Part shown: positions 26,790 to 35,485 of the stretch, piece after piece
How positions within the stretch are numbered: the stretch's first letter is position 1
Layout of the letters: every line of letters begins with the position of its first letter
Assembly: GCA_027484575.1 (NCBI GenBank)
Contig: JAIXSQ010000015.1
Coordinates: 266,324 to 330,323, forward strand
Direction of reading: 5' to 3'
Source: Comamonadaceae bacterium
Lineage (GTDB): Bacteria; Pseudomonadota; Gammaproteobacteria; Burkholderiales; Burkholderiaceae_C
DNA: 64,000 nt
Translations under genes and position numbers: made by a program
Notes under the pieces: model-generated
Database searches by the model: none
Told to the model about the DNA's origin: nothing
What the model saw: the letters and a program-made list of their open reading frames with translations, nothing else

Positions 26790-27518
26790 GTGTCCAAGAT
26801 CGTCGTCGACCACGTCTCCCTGCAGTTCCGCGTCTGGCATGACGGGGCCTCGTCCACCAAGGAGTACTTCGCCAACCTGTTCCGCAGGATCAAGACGAAG
26901 CAGTACACCGACTTCCTGGCGCTCAAGGACATCTCGCTGACCGTCAAGGATGGCGAGCGCGTGGGCATCATCGGCCACAACGGCGCCGGCAAGAGCACGT
27001 TGCTGCGCACCATCTCGCGCATCTACGAGCCCAGCGCGGGCACCATCCAGGTCAACGGCCGCGTGGCGCCGCTGCTGGAGATCGGCGCCGGCTTCCACCC
27101 CGAGTTCACCGGCCGCGAGAACATCTACTTCAACGGCGCGATCCTCGGCTACTCGCGCAAGCAGCTCAAGGAGATCGAGGAGGAGGTGATCGCCTTCGCC
27201 GAGCTCGAGGAGTTCATCGACACGCCGGTCAAGTACTACAGCACCGGCATGTACATGCGCCTGGCCTTCTCGCTGGCCACCACCGTGCACCCCGACATCC
27301 TGATCCTCGACGAGCTGTTCGTCGGCGGCGATGCGGCATTCGTGCGGCGCGGCAAGGAGCGCATGAACAAGATGATCGACCGCTCCAGCGTGATGGTGCT
27401 GGTCTCGCACGACCAGAGCCTGCTGCGCTCGCTGTGCGACCGCTTCATCTGGCTGGATCACGGCAAGCTGATCGCCGACGGGGACGCCAGCGTGCTGGAC
27501 GCCTACGGCGCGACCTGA
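26790..27518 (+). CDS. wzt: ABC transporter ATP-binding protein for polysaccharide export (Wzt-like, short form)
   Basis: This 242-residue ATPase shows Walker A GHNGAGKST near residue 65, the Wzt-type signature (YYSTGMYMRLAFSLA, replacing the usual LSGGQ) near 150, Walker B DILILDELF near 169, and the switch His in LVSHDQS. The start is GTG. It lacks the C-terminal carbohydrate-binding domain of the long Wzt proteins, so export is probably not gated by a chain-end cap. It resembles the short ATPases of capsule, teichoic-acid and some O-antigen systems. It pairs with the permease immediately upstream. Confidence 0.93.
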   Translation: MSKIVVDHVSLQFRVWHDGASSTKEYFANLFRRIKTKQYTDFLALKDISLTVKDGERVGIIGHNGAGKSTLLRTISRIYEPSAGTIQVNGRVAPLLEIGAGFHPEFTGRENIYFNGAILGYSRKQLKEIEEEVIAFAELEEFIDTPVKYYSTGMYMRLAFSLATTVHPDILILDELFVGGDAAFVRRGKERMNKMIDRSSVMVLVSHDQSLLRSLCDRFIWLDHGKLIADGDASVLDAYGAT

Positions 27519-27524
27519 GGCGCC

Positions 27525-28970
27525 ATGGAGCAACTGGGCTTCATCCGGCGCACCTACCGCGAGCACCTCGCGCGGTATGCGTGGGCGCGGTGGCTGAAGG
27601 GTCGCTATCTCGCCGGCCGGGTCGGCGCCATCGAGGCGCGCAACCGTGTGCTCTGGCAGACGCACCTTCGGCTGGCCAAGGGCGGCAACCGCTTGACCTC
27701 CGCCGCCCTCGGCCTGGCCGGGGAGTCCGCCGGCGCACGGGGTCCGTCGGCCGGTGGCCGGCTGGGCCAGCTGTTGGCACGGGGGCTGTACAAGTTGCTC
27801 ACCGGCGAGTCGGTGCGCTTCTTCCGCCTGCTGCCGCTGCGCGGGGCCGGCGCCCTGGCCGGCGTGGAGATCCGGCCCCTGCTGCCCGCGCGCACGGTCG
27901 ACCTGACGCTGCCCGAGGTGCTCCCCGTGGACTACCGCGGCCACCTGCACGCCGGCCGCTGGCCGCTGGCGGTGCCGCGGATCGACGCGGTGCGGCTGGC
28001 CGATGTCGAGCTGATGGGCGGCAGCGACCTGCTGTACGTCCGCGACGCCTGCCTGCACCACGGCCTCTACGACTTCGCACGCGACCAGCTGCCCGAGCAG
28101 GTCCACGGCGTCGTCCACCTGAACGCCAGCAGCGGCATGGTCGTGCGCTTGCGGCCACCCGCGCAGCGCGTGGTCGAGGAGGCGTTGTCCCTGGTGGGCA
28201 GCGTCTCGAGCAACTACATCCACTGGCTCACCGAGAACCTGCCCAAGCTGGCCGTGCTGCAGGCCGATCCGGCCACGCGCGGGCTGCCGCTGCTGGTCGA
28301 CAAGGGGCTGCATCCCAACCTGCTGCGCAGCCTGCGCGTGCTCGACGGGCAGGAGCGGCCGCTGATCGAGGTCGCCAAGTGGGAGGTGGTGCGGGTGCAC
28401 CGGCTGGTGACGGCCACGCCGGTGTCGTACGTGCCCTTCGAGTTCCAGCCGCAATTGCAGCTGCGCGAGCGGATGATCACGCCCGACTTCGCGCTGTACT
28501 CGCCCGATGCGCTGGACCAGGTGCGCCGCACCATCGTCGCCCGCCTGGCCGACCCGGCCGCTGCCACGGGCCGCCGCCTGTACCTGCGCCGCGGTGCCAA
28601 GTCGCGGCCCATGGCCAATGCGGCCGAGGTCGAGGCGCTGGTGCGCAGCCTCGGCTTCGAGGTGGTGGACCCCGGCACGCTGGATTTCGATGCGCAGGTG
28701 CAACTCTTCAGTGGTGCTTCGGTGGTCGTGGGACAGGGCGGGGCCGCGTTCGGCAATATCCTGTTCGCCCCACCCGGCTGCCACGTGGTGATCCTCACCA
28801 CCTGGTCGCCCTACACGATCCACTACTACTTCGCGAACATCGCCTCGGTGCTGGGCCAGCGCTGCACCCTCGTGATGTGCGACCCCGTCGACGACGACCT
28901 GGGCGAGCACCGGGCCCACAAGGGCCTGCGCGTGCCCACCGACCTGCTGAGGAGCCTCCTCGAACCATGA
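27525..28970 (+). CDS. Glycosyltransferase family 61-like protein (copy 1)
   Basis: This 481-residue protein contains the DUF563/GT61 domain: a NYIHWLTENLPKLAVL block near residue 230, YLRRGAKSRPMANAAEVEAL near 350, and VVVGQGGAAFGNILFAPPG near 400, the nucleotide-sugar site of the family. The N-terminal about 130 residues are basic and less conserved and may help position it at the membrane. It starts 6 bp after the ABC ATPase and overlaps the methyltransferase start by 4 bp. A second GT61 protein is encoded on the opposite strand at 39055-40377. The donor sugar is unknown. In bacteria this family builds surface glycans. Confidence 0.82.
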   Translation: MEQLGFIRRTYREHLARYAWARWLKGRYLAGRVGAIEARNRVLWQTHLRLAKGGNRLTSAALGLAGESAGARGPSAGGRLGQLLARGLYKLLTGESVRFFRLLPLRGAGALAGVEIRPLLPARTVDLTLPEVLPVDYRGHLHAGRWPLAVPRIDAVRLADVELMGGSDLLYVRDACLHHGLYDFARDQLPEQVHGVVHLNASSGMVVRLRPPAQRVVEEALSLVGSVSSNYIHWLTENLPKLAVLQADPATRGLPLLVDKGLHPNLLRSLRVLDGQERPLIEVAKWEVVRVHRLVTATPVSYVPFEFQPQLQLRERMITPDFALYSPDALDQVRRTIVARLADPAAATGRRLYLRRGAKSRPMANAAEVEALVRSLGFEVVDPGTLDFDAQVQLFSGASVVVGQGGAAFGNILFAPPGCHVVILTTWSPYTIHYYFANIASVLGQRCTLVMCDPVDDDLGEHRAHKGLRVPTDLLRSLLEP

Positions 28971-29716
28971 GCACCAAGATCAACTTCGACGACCTGACCT
29001 TCGACAAATTCCGCGAACTGGCGCGCACCGAAGGCCTGAGCCACCACGAGAAGGTGGGCTTCCCCAACGAGTACCGCGAAGGCAAGGAAGCGGCGATCTT
29101 CCAGGACATGCTGGCCAAGATGCGCAGCCTGCAGGCCAGCGGCTGCGTGGCGCTGGAGATCGGCCCGGGCTGCAGCCAGCTGCCCGTGATGCTGGCCGAC
29201 CATTGCGCGGCGCGCGGCGGCGCCGTGCACTTCGTCGACAGCGCCGAGATGCTCGACCAGCTGCCCTCGGCCCCCCACGTGCACAAGTGGCCGGGCCGCT
29301 ACCCGCAGGTCGACGGCATGTTCGAGCGGCTCACCGGCCAGGTCGACGCCATCGTGGCCTACAGCGTGATCCAGTACGTGTTCGCCGAAGGCAACCTCTG
29401 GGACTTCGTCGACCGTTCGCTGGCGCTGCTCAAGGACGGCGGCGAGCTGTTCATGGGCGACATCCCCAACACCACGATGCGCAAGCGCTTCTTCGCCAGC
29501 AACGAGGGCATCGCGACGCACAAGCGCTTCACCGGCCGCGACGAGCTGCCCGAGGTGCGCTGGAACCAGCTGGAGACCTCGCGCATCGACGACTCGGTGG
29601 TGCTGGGCATCCTGGCGCGTGCCCGCGCCGAGGGCTACCACGCCTGGGTGGTGCCCCAGCGCGAGGACCTGCCCATGTCCAACCGCCGCGAGGACATCCT
29701 GATCCGCAAGCCCTGA
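28967..29716 (+). CDS. SAM-dependent methyltransferase
   Basis: This 249-residue class I methyltransferase has motif I LEIGPGCSQLPV near residue 61 (ExGxGxG-like), a VHFVDSAEML segment near 85, and VDAIVAYSVIQYVF near 126 (motif IV region). No membrane segment or signal peptide is seen. Its place between GT61 and the propeller protein suggests that it O- or N-methylates a sugar of the surface glycan, or caps the chain. The acceptor is unknown. It starts with ATG overlapping the GT61 stop. Confidence 0.85.
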   Translation: MSTKINFDDLTFDKFRELARTEGLSHHEKVGFPNEYREGKEAAIFQDMLAKMRSLQASGCVALEIGPGCSQLPVMLADHCAARGGAVHFVDSAEMLDQLPSAPHVHKWPGRYPQVDGMFERLTGQVDAIVAYSVIQYVFAEGNLWDFVDRSLALLKDGGELFMGDIPNTTMRKRFFASNEGIATHKRFTGRDELPEVRWNQLETSRIDDSVVLGILARARAEGYHAWVVPQREDLPMSNRREDILIRKP

Positions 29717-29742
29717 GCGCGGACCAGGACGGAGCTGACCAG

Positions 29743-30669
29743 ATGCAGTGGCGCAAGCGCGGCCGGATCTTCGACAGCGGGTCGTTCGACCTGCCGTGGT
29801 TCCGCGGGAACGCGATGATGCCGCTGGCCCACCTGCGGGCCGACGGCCGCCTGCGCCTGTTCGTCACCTTCTGCGACGACCGCAACGTCGGCCGCATCGG
29901 CTGGGTCGACGTCGACCCGGCCGATCCGTCGCGCATCCTGGGCCACAGCGCGCGGCCGGTGCTGGACACCGGCGCGCCGGGCAGCTTCACCGACAACGGC
30001 ATCCTCACCGCCTACCTGCTGCGGCACGGCGGCCGGCTGTACCTGTACCACTCGGGCTACCAGGCCTGCGTCAACGTGCCGTACATGGTGTTCAGCGGCG
30101 TGGCGGTCAGCGACGACGACGGCGACAGCTTCACCAGCCTCTCGCCGGTGCCGCTGCTCGACCGCGTGGCCGGCGAGGCGACCGTGCGCAGCGCACCCAT
30201 GGTGCTGGAAGAGGGCGGCCGTTTCCACGTGTGGTACACCTCCGACGTGTCGCCGGGCTGGTTCGACGCGGACGGCAAGCGCAAGCCGCGCTACGACCTC
30301 AAGCACCTGTGGGCCGACTCGCCGGTGGACTGGCCGCGCACGCCCGGGCAGCCGTCGCTGCCCCTGCGCGGCGACGATGAACATGGCATCGCCAAGGGCA
30401 CCCTCTGGAAGGAGGGCGGCCTGTACCGGCTGATCTATTCGCTCAGGTCGGCGTCCCGGGGCTACCGGCTCGGCTACGCGCAGTCGCGCGACGGCCTGGT
30501 GTTCGAGCGGCGCGACGACGAGGTCGGCCTGGACGTCTCGGACCAGGGCTGGGACAGCGAGATGATCGCGTTTCCCGAGCGCTACGCGTTCGGCGGCACC
30601 ACCTGGCTGTTCTATTGCGGCAACCGCTATGGGCAGGGCGGGGTGGGCTACGCGCAATTGATGGAATGA
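29743..30669 (+). CDS. Five-bladed beta-propeller protein, glycoside hydrolase-like (copy 1)
   Basis: This 308-residue protein has regularly repeated blade-like strands (RLFVTFCDD, RLYLYHSGYQ, RFHVWYTSDV, LYRLIYSLRS, TWLFYCGNR), as in GH43/GH32/GH130-type propellers. No signal peptide is seen, so it is probably cytosolic. The acidic residues at blade edges (DNG near 86, SEM near 273) are conserved in the second copy at 40374-41309 (GAPGxFxDNGI, then DxEMxAFP). Related domains are annotated in some glycosyl- or ceramide-transferase proteins, but the function is not established. Each copy lies beside a GT61 gene, so a joint role is likely. Confidence 0.75.
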   Translation: MQWRKRGRIFDSGSFDLPWFRGNAMMPLAHLRADGRLRLFVTFCDDRNVGRIGWVDVDPADPSRILGHSARPVLDTGAPGSFTDNGILTAYLLRHGGRLYLYHSGYQACVNVPYMVFSGVAVSDDDGDSFTSLSPVPLLDRVAGEATVRSAPMVLEEGGRFHVWYTSDVSPGWFDADGKRKPRYDLKHLWADSPVDWPRTPGQPSLPLRGDDEHGIAKGTLWKEGGLYRLIYSLRSASRGYRLGYAQSRDGLVFERRDDEVGLDVSDQGWDSEMIAFPERYAFGGTTWLFYCGNRYGQGGVGYAQLME

Positions 30670-30685
30670 CAAGCAAGAGGTGAAC

Positions 30686-31762
30686 GTGGCCAAGAAGATC
30701 GTGGTGACCGGGGCGGGGAGCGCCCAATCGAACGCGACCATCAACTGCCTCCTGATGGCAGGAGATGGCGAGGAGATCATCGGCCCGGGCGCTGACCCGG
30801 TGGACCTGATGTTCTGCCGGGCGCACCGGCGCTACCTGGTGCCGCACGCCAAGCGCGGCGACCACAAGCAGGTGCTGCTCAAGCTGCTCGAGCAGGAGCG
30901 GCCCGACATGATCCATTTCCAGCACGACCTGGAAGTGTGGAAGTCGCTGCAGTTCCGCGAGGAGATCGAGGCCCTGGGCGTCAAGATGCTGGTGCCCGAC
31001 TTCGAGACCGTGGACACCTGCGTGCACAAGTACAAGTCGTGGGTGAAGTTCAAGGCCGCCGGCGTGCCGGTGCCCGAGAACCTCGAGATCAACGACCGCG
31101 CCGACCTCAAGCGCGCCCTGTCCGAGCTGGGCGACAAGGACGGCAAGATCTGGATCCGCGCGAAGTCCATCGGCAACGGCGGCAAGGGCTCGCTGGCCGT
31201 GAGCGACTTCGAGGAAGCCGAGAAGTGGGTCGAGCGCAACAACGGCTGGGGCGAGTTCGTCGCGGCCGAGCTGCTGACCGACCGCACCATCACCTGGCTG
31301 TCCATGTGGGTCGACGGCAAGCTGGTGGTGGCCCAGGGCCGCCGCCGCCACTCGTGGGCCTACAGCGCCATGAGCCCCTCGGGCGTGACCGGCATCACCA
31401 AGGTCTGCGAGACCGTCAGCGACCCGCAGGTCGACGACATCGCGGTCAAGGCCATCCGCGCGATCACGCCGGTGCCCAACGGCATCTTCGGCGTGGACAT
31501 GACCTACGACCGCCACGGCGTGCCGAACCCGACCGAGATCAACGTCTCGCGGTTCTTCACGACCATCCAGTTCTTCGCCGAGGCGGGACTGAACATGCCC
31601 AAGATCCTCAAGGACATCGTGCTGTACGGCAAGTACCCCGAGCTGGCCAAGCCGGTGAACCCGCTGCCCGACGGCCTGCTGTGGCTGCGCGCGCTGGACG
31701 CGCCGCCCATCCTCACCACCGCCGCCGAGATGGACGCGGCACTGATCAAGCTGGCGGTCTGA
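30686..31762 (+). CDS. ATP-grasp domain protein (carbamoyl-phosphate synthase-like)
   Basis: This 358-residue protein has an N-terminal Rossmann-like pre-ATP-grasp domain (VVTGAGSAQSNATINCLL near residue 6) and an ATP-grasp fold (WIRAKSIGNGGKGSLAV near 155, VPNGIFGVDM near 264, PTEINVSRF near 283 for metal binding). Enzymes of this kind join a carboxylate to an amine, thiol or other nucleophile at the cost of ATP. GTG at 30686 was chosen over GTG at 30680 because AGAGG at 30676-30680 then has correct 5-nt spacing. The gene stands before a ThDP enzyme in the glycan cluster. The substrate is unknown, and activation of a small acid for sugar decoration is inference. Confidence 0.8.
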   Translation: MAKKIVVTGAGSAQSNATINCLLMAGDGEEIIGPGADPVDLMFCRAHRRYLVPHAKRGDHKQVLLKLLEQERPDMIHFQHDLEVWKSLQFREEIEALGVKMLVPDFETVDTCVHKYKSWVKFKAAGVPVPENLEINDRADLKRALSELGDKDGKIWIRAKSIGNGGKGSLAVSDFEEAEKWVERNNGWGEFVAAELLTDRTITWLSMWVDGKLVVAQGRRRHSWAYSAMSPSGVTGITKVCETVSDPQVDDIAVKAIRAITPVPNGIFGVDMTYDRHGVPNPTEINVSRFFTTIQFFAEAGLNMPKILKDIVLYGKYPELAKPVNPLPDGLLWLRALDAPPILTTAAEMDAALIKLAV

Positions 31763-31794
31763 CCGGCGCACCAGGCAACTGGGGGAGTACTCAC

Positions 31795-33471
31795 ATGAAC
31801 GTCGCGCAGTACGTCGCGCAATTCCTCGTGGACAAGCAGGTCGACCAGGTGTTCGGCTACCAGGGGGGCGCCATCCTGAAGCTGGTCGACGAGATGGTGG
31901 CCACCGGCCGCATCGAGTTCGTCCAGAACTACCACGAGCAGGGGTCGGCCTTCTGCGCCGACGCCTGGTCGCGCGTGACCGGCCGCATCGGCGTGGCCCT
32001 GGGCACCTCGGGGCCCGGCGCCACCAACCTGGTGACCGGCATCGCCAACGCCAACCTGGACTCCATCCCGGTGCTGTTCCTCACGGGGCAGGACTACACG
32101 GCCAACATCACCAATGCCAACGGCGCGCGCCAGAACGGCTTCCAGGACCTGGACATCGTCACCGTCGCGCGGCCGCTGACCAAGTACGCCGCGCTGGTGA
32201 CCGACCCCAAGCGCATCCGCTACGAGGTCGAGAAGGCGTACCACATGGCCACCGAGGGCCGACCCGGCGCGGTGCTGCTGGACATCCCGATCGACGTGCA
32301 GTTCGCCGAGATCGACCCGGCCACGCTCGAGTCCTTCGTGCCGCCCCAGCAGCCGCCGCTGCCGGCCTTCGACGTGCAGCAGGTGCTGCAGGCGCTGCGC
32401 CAGGCGCAGCGGCCCGTGATCCTGATGGGTGGCGGCCTGCGCATGAGCGGCACCGTGGACCTGGCCAACGAGTTCGCCAGGAAGGCCGGCGTGCCGGTGA
32501 TCACGACCCTCAACGGCACCGATGCCTTCGAGGGCAGCTACGGCTTCGCCGGCCTGTACGGCAACACGTCGGCCAACCTGGCCGCGCTCAATGCCGACGT
32601 GATGCTGGTGCTGGGTGCGCGCTTCGGCCAGCGCCAGGTGGGCAAGGTGCCGTCCAAGTACACCACCGCCCGCATCATCCACGTCGACATCGACACCACC
32701 GAGCTGCTGCGCGTGTTCCCCGACGAACTCGCGATCCGCGCCGAGCTGGGCGACTTCCTGCGCGCCGCGCTGGCGGCGCTGCCGCAGGCGCAGCTGCCCG
32801 GCTGGCCGCAGTGGCACGCGCAGCTGCAGGGCTGGGCCAAGAAGTACGCCGGCAATGCCCGACTGAACGACGTGGGGCTGGACCCCGTGCGCGTGGTCGA
32901 CCGCATGCTGCCGCTGCTCGCACCCGACGCGATCCTCACCAACGACGTGGGCCAGAACCAGATGTGGGTGGCCCAGGGCTTCAAGGTGCGCACCGGCCAG
33001 CGGCTGCTCAACTCGGTGGGCCTGGGCGCGATGGGCTTCTCGCTGCCCGCGGCCATCGGCGCGCAGCTGGCCTTCCCCGGCCGGCAGGTCGTCTCGTTCA
33101 TGGGCGACGGCGGCCTGCAGATCAACCTGCAGGAGCTGATGCTGGTGTGCCTGCGGGGCCTGCCGGTCAAGTGCGTGGTGTTCAACAACAACACGCTGGG
33201 CATGATCCGCGAGGTCCAGATCCGCTACTACAAGGCCAACTACCACGGCGCCAACCCGAAGGAGTTCGGCTGCGTCGACCTGGAGATGCTGGCCAGGACC
33301 TACCGCATGGGCCACCGCCGCATCGACAGCCTCGACGACGTCGACGGACTGGCCGACGTGCTGGCCGACGACCGGCCCTGGATCATCGAGGTGCCGATCG
33401 ACCTGGACTCCAAGCTGACCAACCGCTACGACGAGGCCGCGTGCTTCGAGGCCGAGCTGGCGCATGGCTGA
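31795..33471 (+). CDS. Thiamine diphosphate-binding protein, acetolactate synthase-like
   Basis: This 558-residue ThDP enzyme has three domains. The N-terminal PYR domain carries the catalytic Glu (NYHEQGSAF near 45), the middle domain follows (MGGGLRMSGTVDL near 210), and the C-terminal PP domain has the GDG-(about 25)-NN motif (GDGGLQ near 438 to NNNTLG near 464). Housekeeping acetolactate synthase comes with an ilvH subunit and amino-acid genes. Here the neighbours are ATP-grasp, HAD and sugar-modifying genes, so a role in glycan precursor chemistry is more likely. One precedent is YerE, a ThDP enzyme that adds a two-carbon unit to a ketosugar. Which donor and acceptor it uses is unknown. 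Confidence 0.85.
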   Translation: MNVAQYVAQFLVDKQVDQVFGYQGGAILKLVDEMVATGRIEFVQNYHEQGSAFCADAWSRVTGRIGVALGTSGPGATNLVTGIANANLDSIPVLFLTGQDYTANITNANGARQNGFQDLDIVTVARPLTKYAALVTDPKRIRYEVEKAYHMATEGRPGAVLLDIPIDVQFAEIDPATLESFVPPQQPPLPAFDVQQVLQALRQAQRPVILMGGGLRMSGTVDLANEFARKAGVPVITTLNGTDAFEGSYGFAGLYGNTSANLAALNADVMLVLGARFGQRQVGKVPSKYTTARIIHVDIDTTELLRVFPDELAIRAELGDFLRAALAALPQAQLPGWPQWHAQLQGWAKKYAGNARLNDVGLDPVRVVDRMLPLLAPDAILTNDVGQNQMWVAQGFKVRTGQRLLNSVGLGAMGFSLPAAIGAQLAFPGRQVVSFMGDGGLQINLQELMLVCLRGLPVKCVVFNNNTLGMIREVQIRYYKANYHGANPKEFGCVDLEMLARTYRMGHRRIDSLDDVDGLADVLADDRPWIIEVPIDLDSKLTNRYDEAACFEAELAHG

Positions 33472-34105
33472 GCGCCTGCTGTTCCTGGACTGCGACGGCA
33501 CCCTGGTCGACAGCCGCCGCCGCCAGCACGCGCTGTTCCTGGAGCTGGCGCCGCAGGCGCGCTACGGCTTCGACGAGTATTGGACGCGCAAGCGCGCCGG
33601 CGCCAACCAGGGACGCATGCTGGCCGACGCCGGCGTGACCGACCCGCAGGCGCTGGAGCAGTTCCGCGTGGAATGGCTGCGCCGCATCGAGGAGCCCGCC
33701 CGGCTGGCGCAGGACACGCTGCTGCCCGGCGCCGCCGAATTCCTCGACCGCGCCGCCGGGCGCTGGACGCGCGTGCTGGTCACCGGCCGCCAGAGCCGCG
33801 AGCACCTGCTGGTGCAGCTCGCGCAGCTGGGCATCGCCGACCGCCTGGACGTGGTGCTCAACACCGAGCAGCGCCTGTCCAAGCCCGTGCTGGTGCGCTC
33901 GCGCTACGCGGCCTGCCGGCCCGGCGACCTGTTCGTGGGCGACACCGGCGAGGACATCCTGGCCGGCAAGGAACTGGGCGTGCGCACGGTCGCCGTGCTG
34001 TCCGGCGCCACCGACGAAGGCACCCTGGCGCGCTACGCGCCCGACCGCGTGGTCGCCTCGGTCGCGGCGCTCGATGCGGCGCTGCTGGAGCCTGCCGCCG
34101 CATGA
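33464..34105 (+). CDS. HAD-family hydrolase
   Basis: This 213-residue phosphatase-like protein has HAD motif I LDCDGTLVDS (nucleophile Asp near residue 9), motif II VTGRQS near 105, the motif III Lys near 140, and motif IV VGDTGEDILAG near 157. A small helical cap lies between motifs I and II, as in phosphoglycolate phosphatase-type members. It overlaps the ThDP gene by 8 bp and the next start by 4 bp (ATGA), so it is part of the same translationally coupled run. It probably dephosphorylates a sugar or small-acid intermediate. The substrate is unknown. Confidence 0.87.
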   Translation: MAERLLFLDCDGTLVDSRRRQHALFLELAPQARYGFDEYWTRKRAGANQGRMLADAGVTDPQALEQFRVEWLRRIEEPARLAQDTLLPGAAEFLDRAAGRWTRVLVTGRQSREHLLVQLAQLGIADRLDVVLNTEQRLSKPVLVRSRYAACRPGDLFVGDTGEDILAGKELGVRTVAVLSGATDEGTLARYAPDRVVASVAALDAALLEPAAA

Positions 34106-35064
34106 GCGTCACCGTCCGCCCCTACGCGGCCGAGGACGCCGAGCGCTGGGACGCGTTCTGCGCCCAGGCCGACCAGGCCACGCTGTTGCACACGCGCAGG
34201 TTCCTGGGCTACCACGGCGACCGGTTCGCGGACCGCTCGCTGGTGCTCGAGGCCGACGGCCGCTGGGTGGGGCTGCTGCCCGCCGCCGAGCACCCGGCCG
34301 ACCGCAGCCTGGTGGCCAGCCATCCCGGCATCACCTACGGCGGCGTGCTGCACGCAGGCGCGCTGCGCGGCGAGCGCATGGTCGCCGCGCTGGAGGCGGT
34401 GCGCGCGCACTATGCCGCCGCCGGCTACAGCCGGCTGCTGTACAAGGCCGTGCCCACCATCTACCACCGCCAGCCCAGCCAGGACGACCTGTACGCGCTG
34501 TTCCGGCTGGACGCCCGGCGCACCCGCTGCGACCTGAGCTGCACCATCGACGTGGCGCACCGCGGCGCGGTCAGCGAGCGGCGCCGCCGGGGCCTGAAGA
34601 AGGCGCTGAAGGCCGGCGTGGCCATCGCCACCGGCGACCACCTCTACGCGCCGCTGTGGGACGTGCTGGCCGACAACCTCGCGCGCAAGCACGGCGTCAA
34701 GCCGGTGCACACGCTGGCCGAGATCCAGCTGCTGGCCGGGCGCTTCCCGGACGCGATCCGCTGCGTGGCGGCGATGGCCGGCGAGCGCGTGCTGGCCGGC
34801 GTGGTGCTGTTCGTCACGCCGGGGGTGGTGCACGCGCAGTACATCGCCTCCAGCGCCGAGGGCTACGACGTGTCGGCGCTCGACGCGGTCTTCGACCACT
34901 GCATCACCGCCACCCGCGAGCAGGGCCGGCGCTGGTTCGACTTCGGCATCAGCACCGAGGAGGCCGGCCGCGTCCTCAACGAGGGCCTGTACGCGTTCAA
35001 GTCCGAGTTCGGCGGCGGCGGCGTGGTGCACGAATTCTTCGACCTCGCGCTGCAAGGAGCCTGA
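34102..35064 (+). CDS. GNAT/FemAB-like acyltransferase
   Basis: This 320-residue protein shows the two-lobe FemAB/GNAT layout: a HTRRFLGYHGDRFADRSL opening near residue 34, YSRLLYKAVPTIYH near 105, RRRGLKKALKAGV near 155 and FDFGISTEEAGRVLNEGLYAFKSEFGGG near 278, a pattern typical of peptidoglycan-bridge and BioF2-like acyltransferases. No signal peptide is present, so it works in the cytosol. Between HAD and the ketoisomerase/aminotransferase pair, a plausible role is N-acylation of the amino sugar made by those enzymes. The acyl or aminoacyl donor is unknown. Confidence 0.78.
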   Translation: MSVTVRPYAAEDAERWDAFCAQADQATLLHTRRFLGYHGDRFADRSLVLEADGRWVGLLPAAEHPADRSLVASHPGITYGGVLHAGALRGERMVAALEAVRAHYAAAGYSRLLYKAVPTIYHRQPSQDDLYALFRLDARRTRCDLSCTIDVAHRGAVSERRRRGLKKALKAGVAIATGDHLYAPLWDVLADNLARKHGVKPVHTLAEIQLLAGRFPDAIRCVAAMAGERVLAGVVLFVTPGVVHAQYIASSAEGYDVSALDAVFDHCITATREQGRRWFDFGISTEEAGRVLNEGLYAFKSEFGGGGVVHEFFDLALQGA

Positions 35065-35065
35065 G

Positions 35066-35485
35066 ATGCCCATCGACGACTGCGGCCTCATCGAGCTGAC
35101 CAAGATCCACGACCAGCGCGGCAACCTGACCTTCATCGAGGGTGGGGGGCGCCACCTGCCGTTCGACGTCAAGCGCGTGTACTACCTGTACGACGTGCCC
35201 GGCGGCGCCTCGCGCGCGGCGCACGGCCACCGCGAGCTGCGCCAGCTGATGGTCGCCATCTCGGGCAGCTTCGACGTCACGCTCGACGACGGCCACCGCA
35301 AGGTCAAGTACCACCTGAACCGCCCGTACATGGGCCTGTCGATCGCGCCGATGATCTGGCGCGACCTCGACAACTTCTCCTCCGGCGCCGTGTGCCTGGT
35401 GCTCGCCTCCGCGTACTACGACGAGTCCGACTACTTCCGGCGCTACGACGATTTCCTGCGCGCCGTGCACGACCGACAGCCATGA
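35066..35485 (+). CDS. fdtA: dTDP-4-oxo-6-deoxyhexose 3,4-ketoisomerase (FdtA/QdtA family)
   Basis: This 139-residue cupin belongs to the WxcM-C/FdtA family, which shifts the keto group of dTDP-4-keto-6-deoxyglucose from C4 to C3. Family features seen are RGNLTFIEG near residue 18, [13 protein letters not shown] near 33, the metal-free active-site [21 protein letters not shown] near 47, and [13 protein letters not shown] near the end. The substrate is made by RmlA and RmlB in the same cluster. It overlaps the aminotransferase start by 4 bp. Sequence alone does not separate FdtA (galacto product) from QdtA (gluco product), so the symbol is tentative. Confidence 0.88.
   Translation: MPIDDCGLIELTKIHDQRGNLTFIEGGGRHLPFDVKRVYYLYDVPGGASRAAHGHRELRQLMVAISGSFDVTLDDGHRKVKYHLNRPYMGLSIAPMIWRDLDNFSSGAVCLVLASAYYDESDYFRRYDDFLRAVHDRQP

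Noticed and set aside
31795..33471. Calling the ThDP enzyme biosynthetic acetolactate synthase (ilvB).
   Set aside because: No ilvH or ilvC follows, and all neighbours are sugar or glycan genes, so only the family is named.
31795..34105. Phosphonate-sugar pathway (phosphonopyruvate decarboxylase plus HAD).
   Set aside because: No PEP mutase or nucleotidyl-phosphonate gene is present in the cluster.
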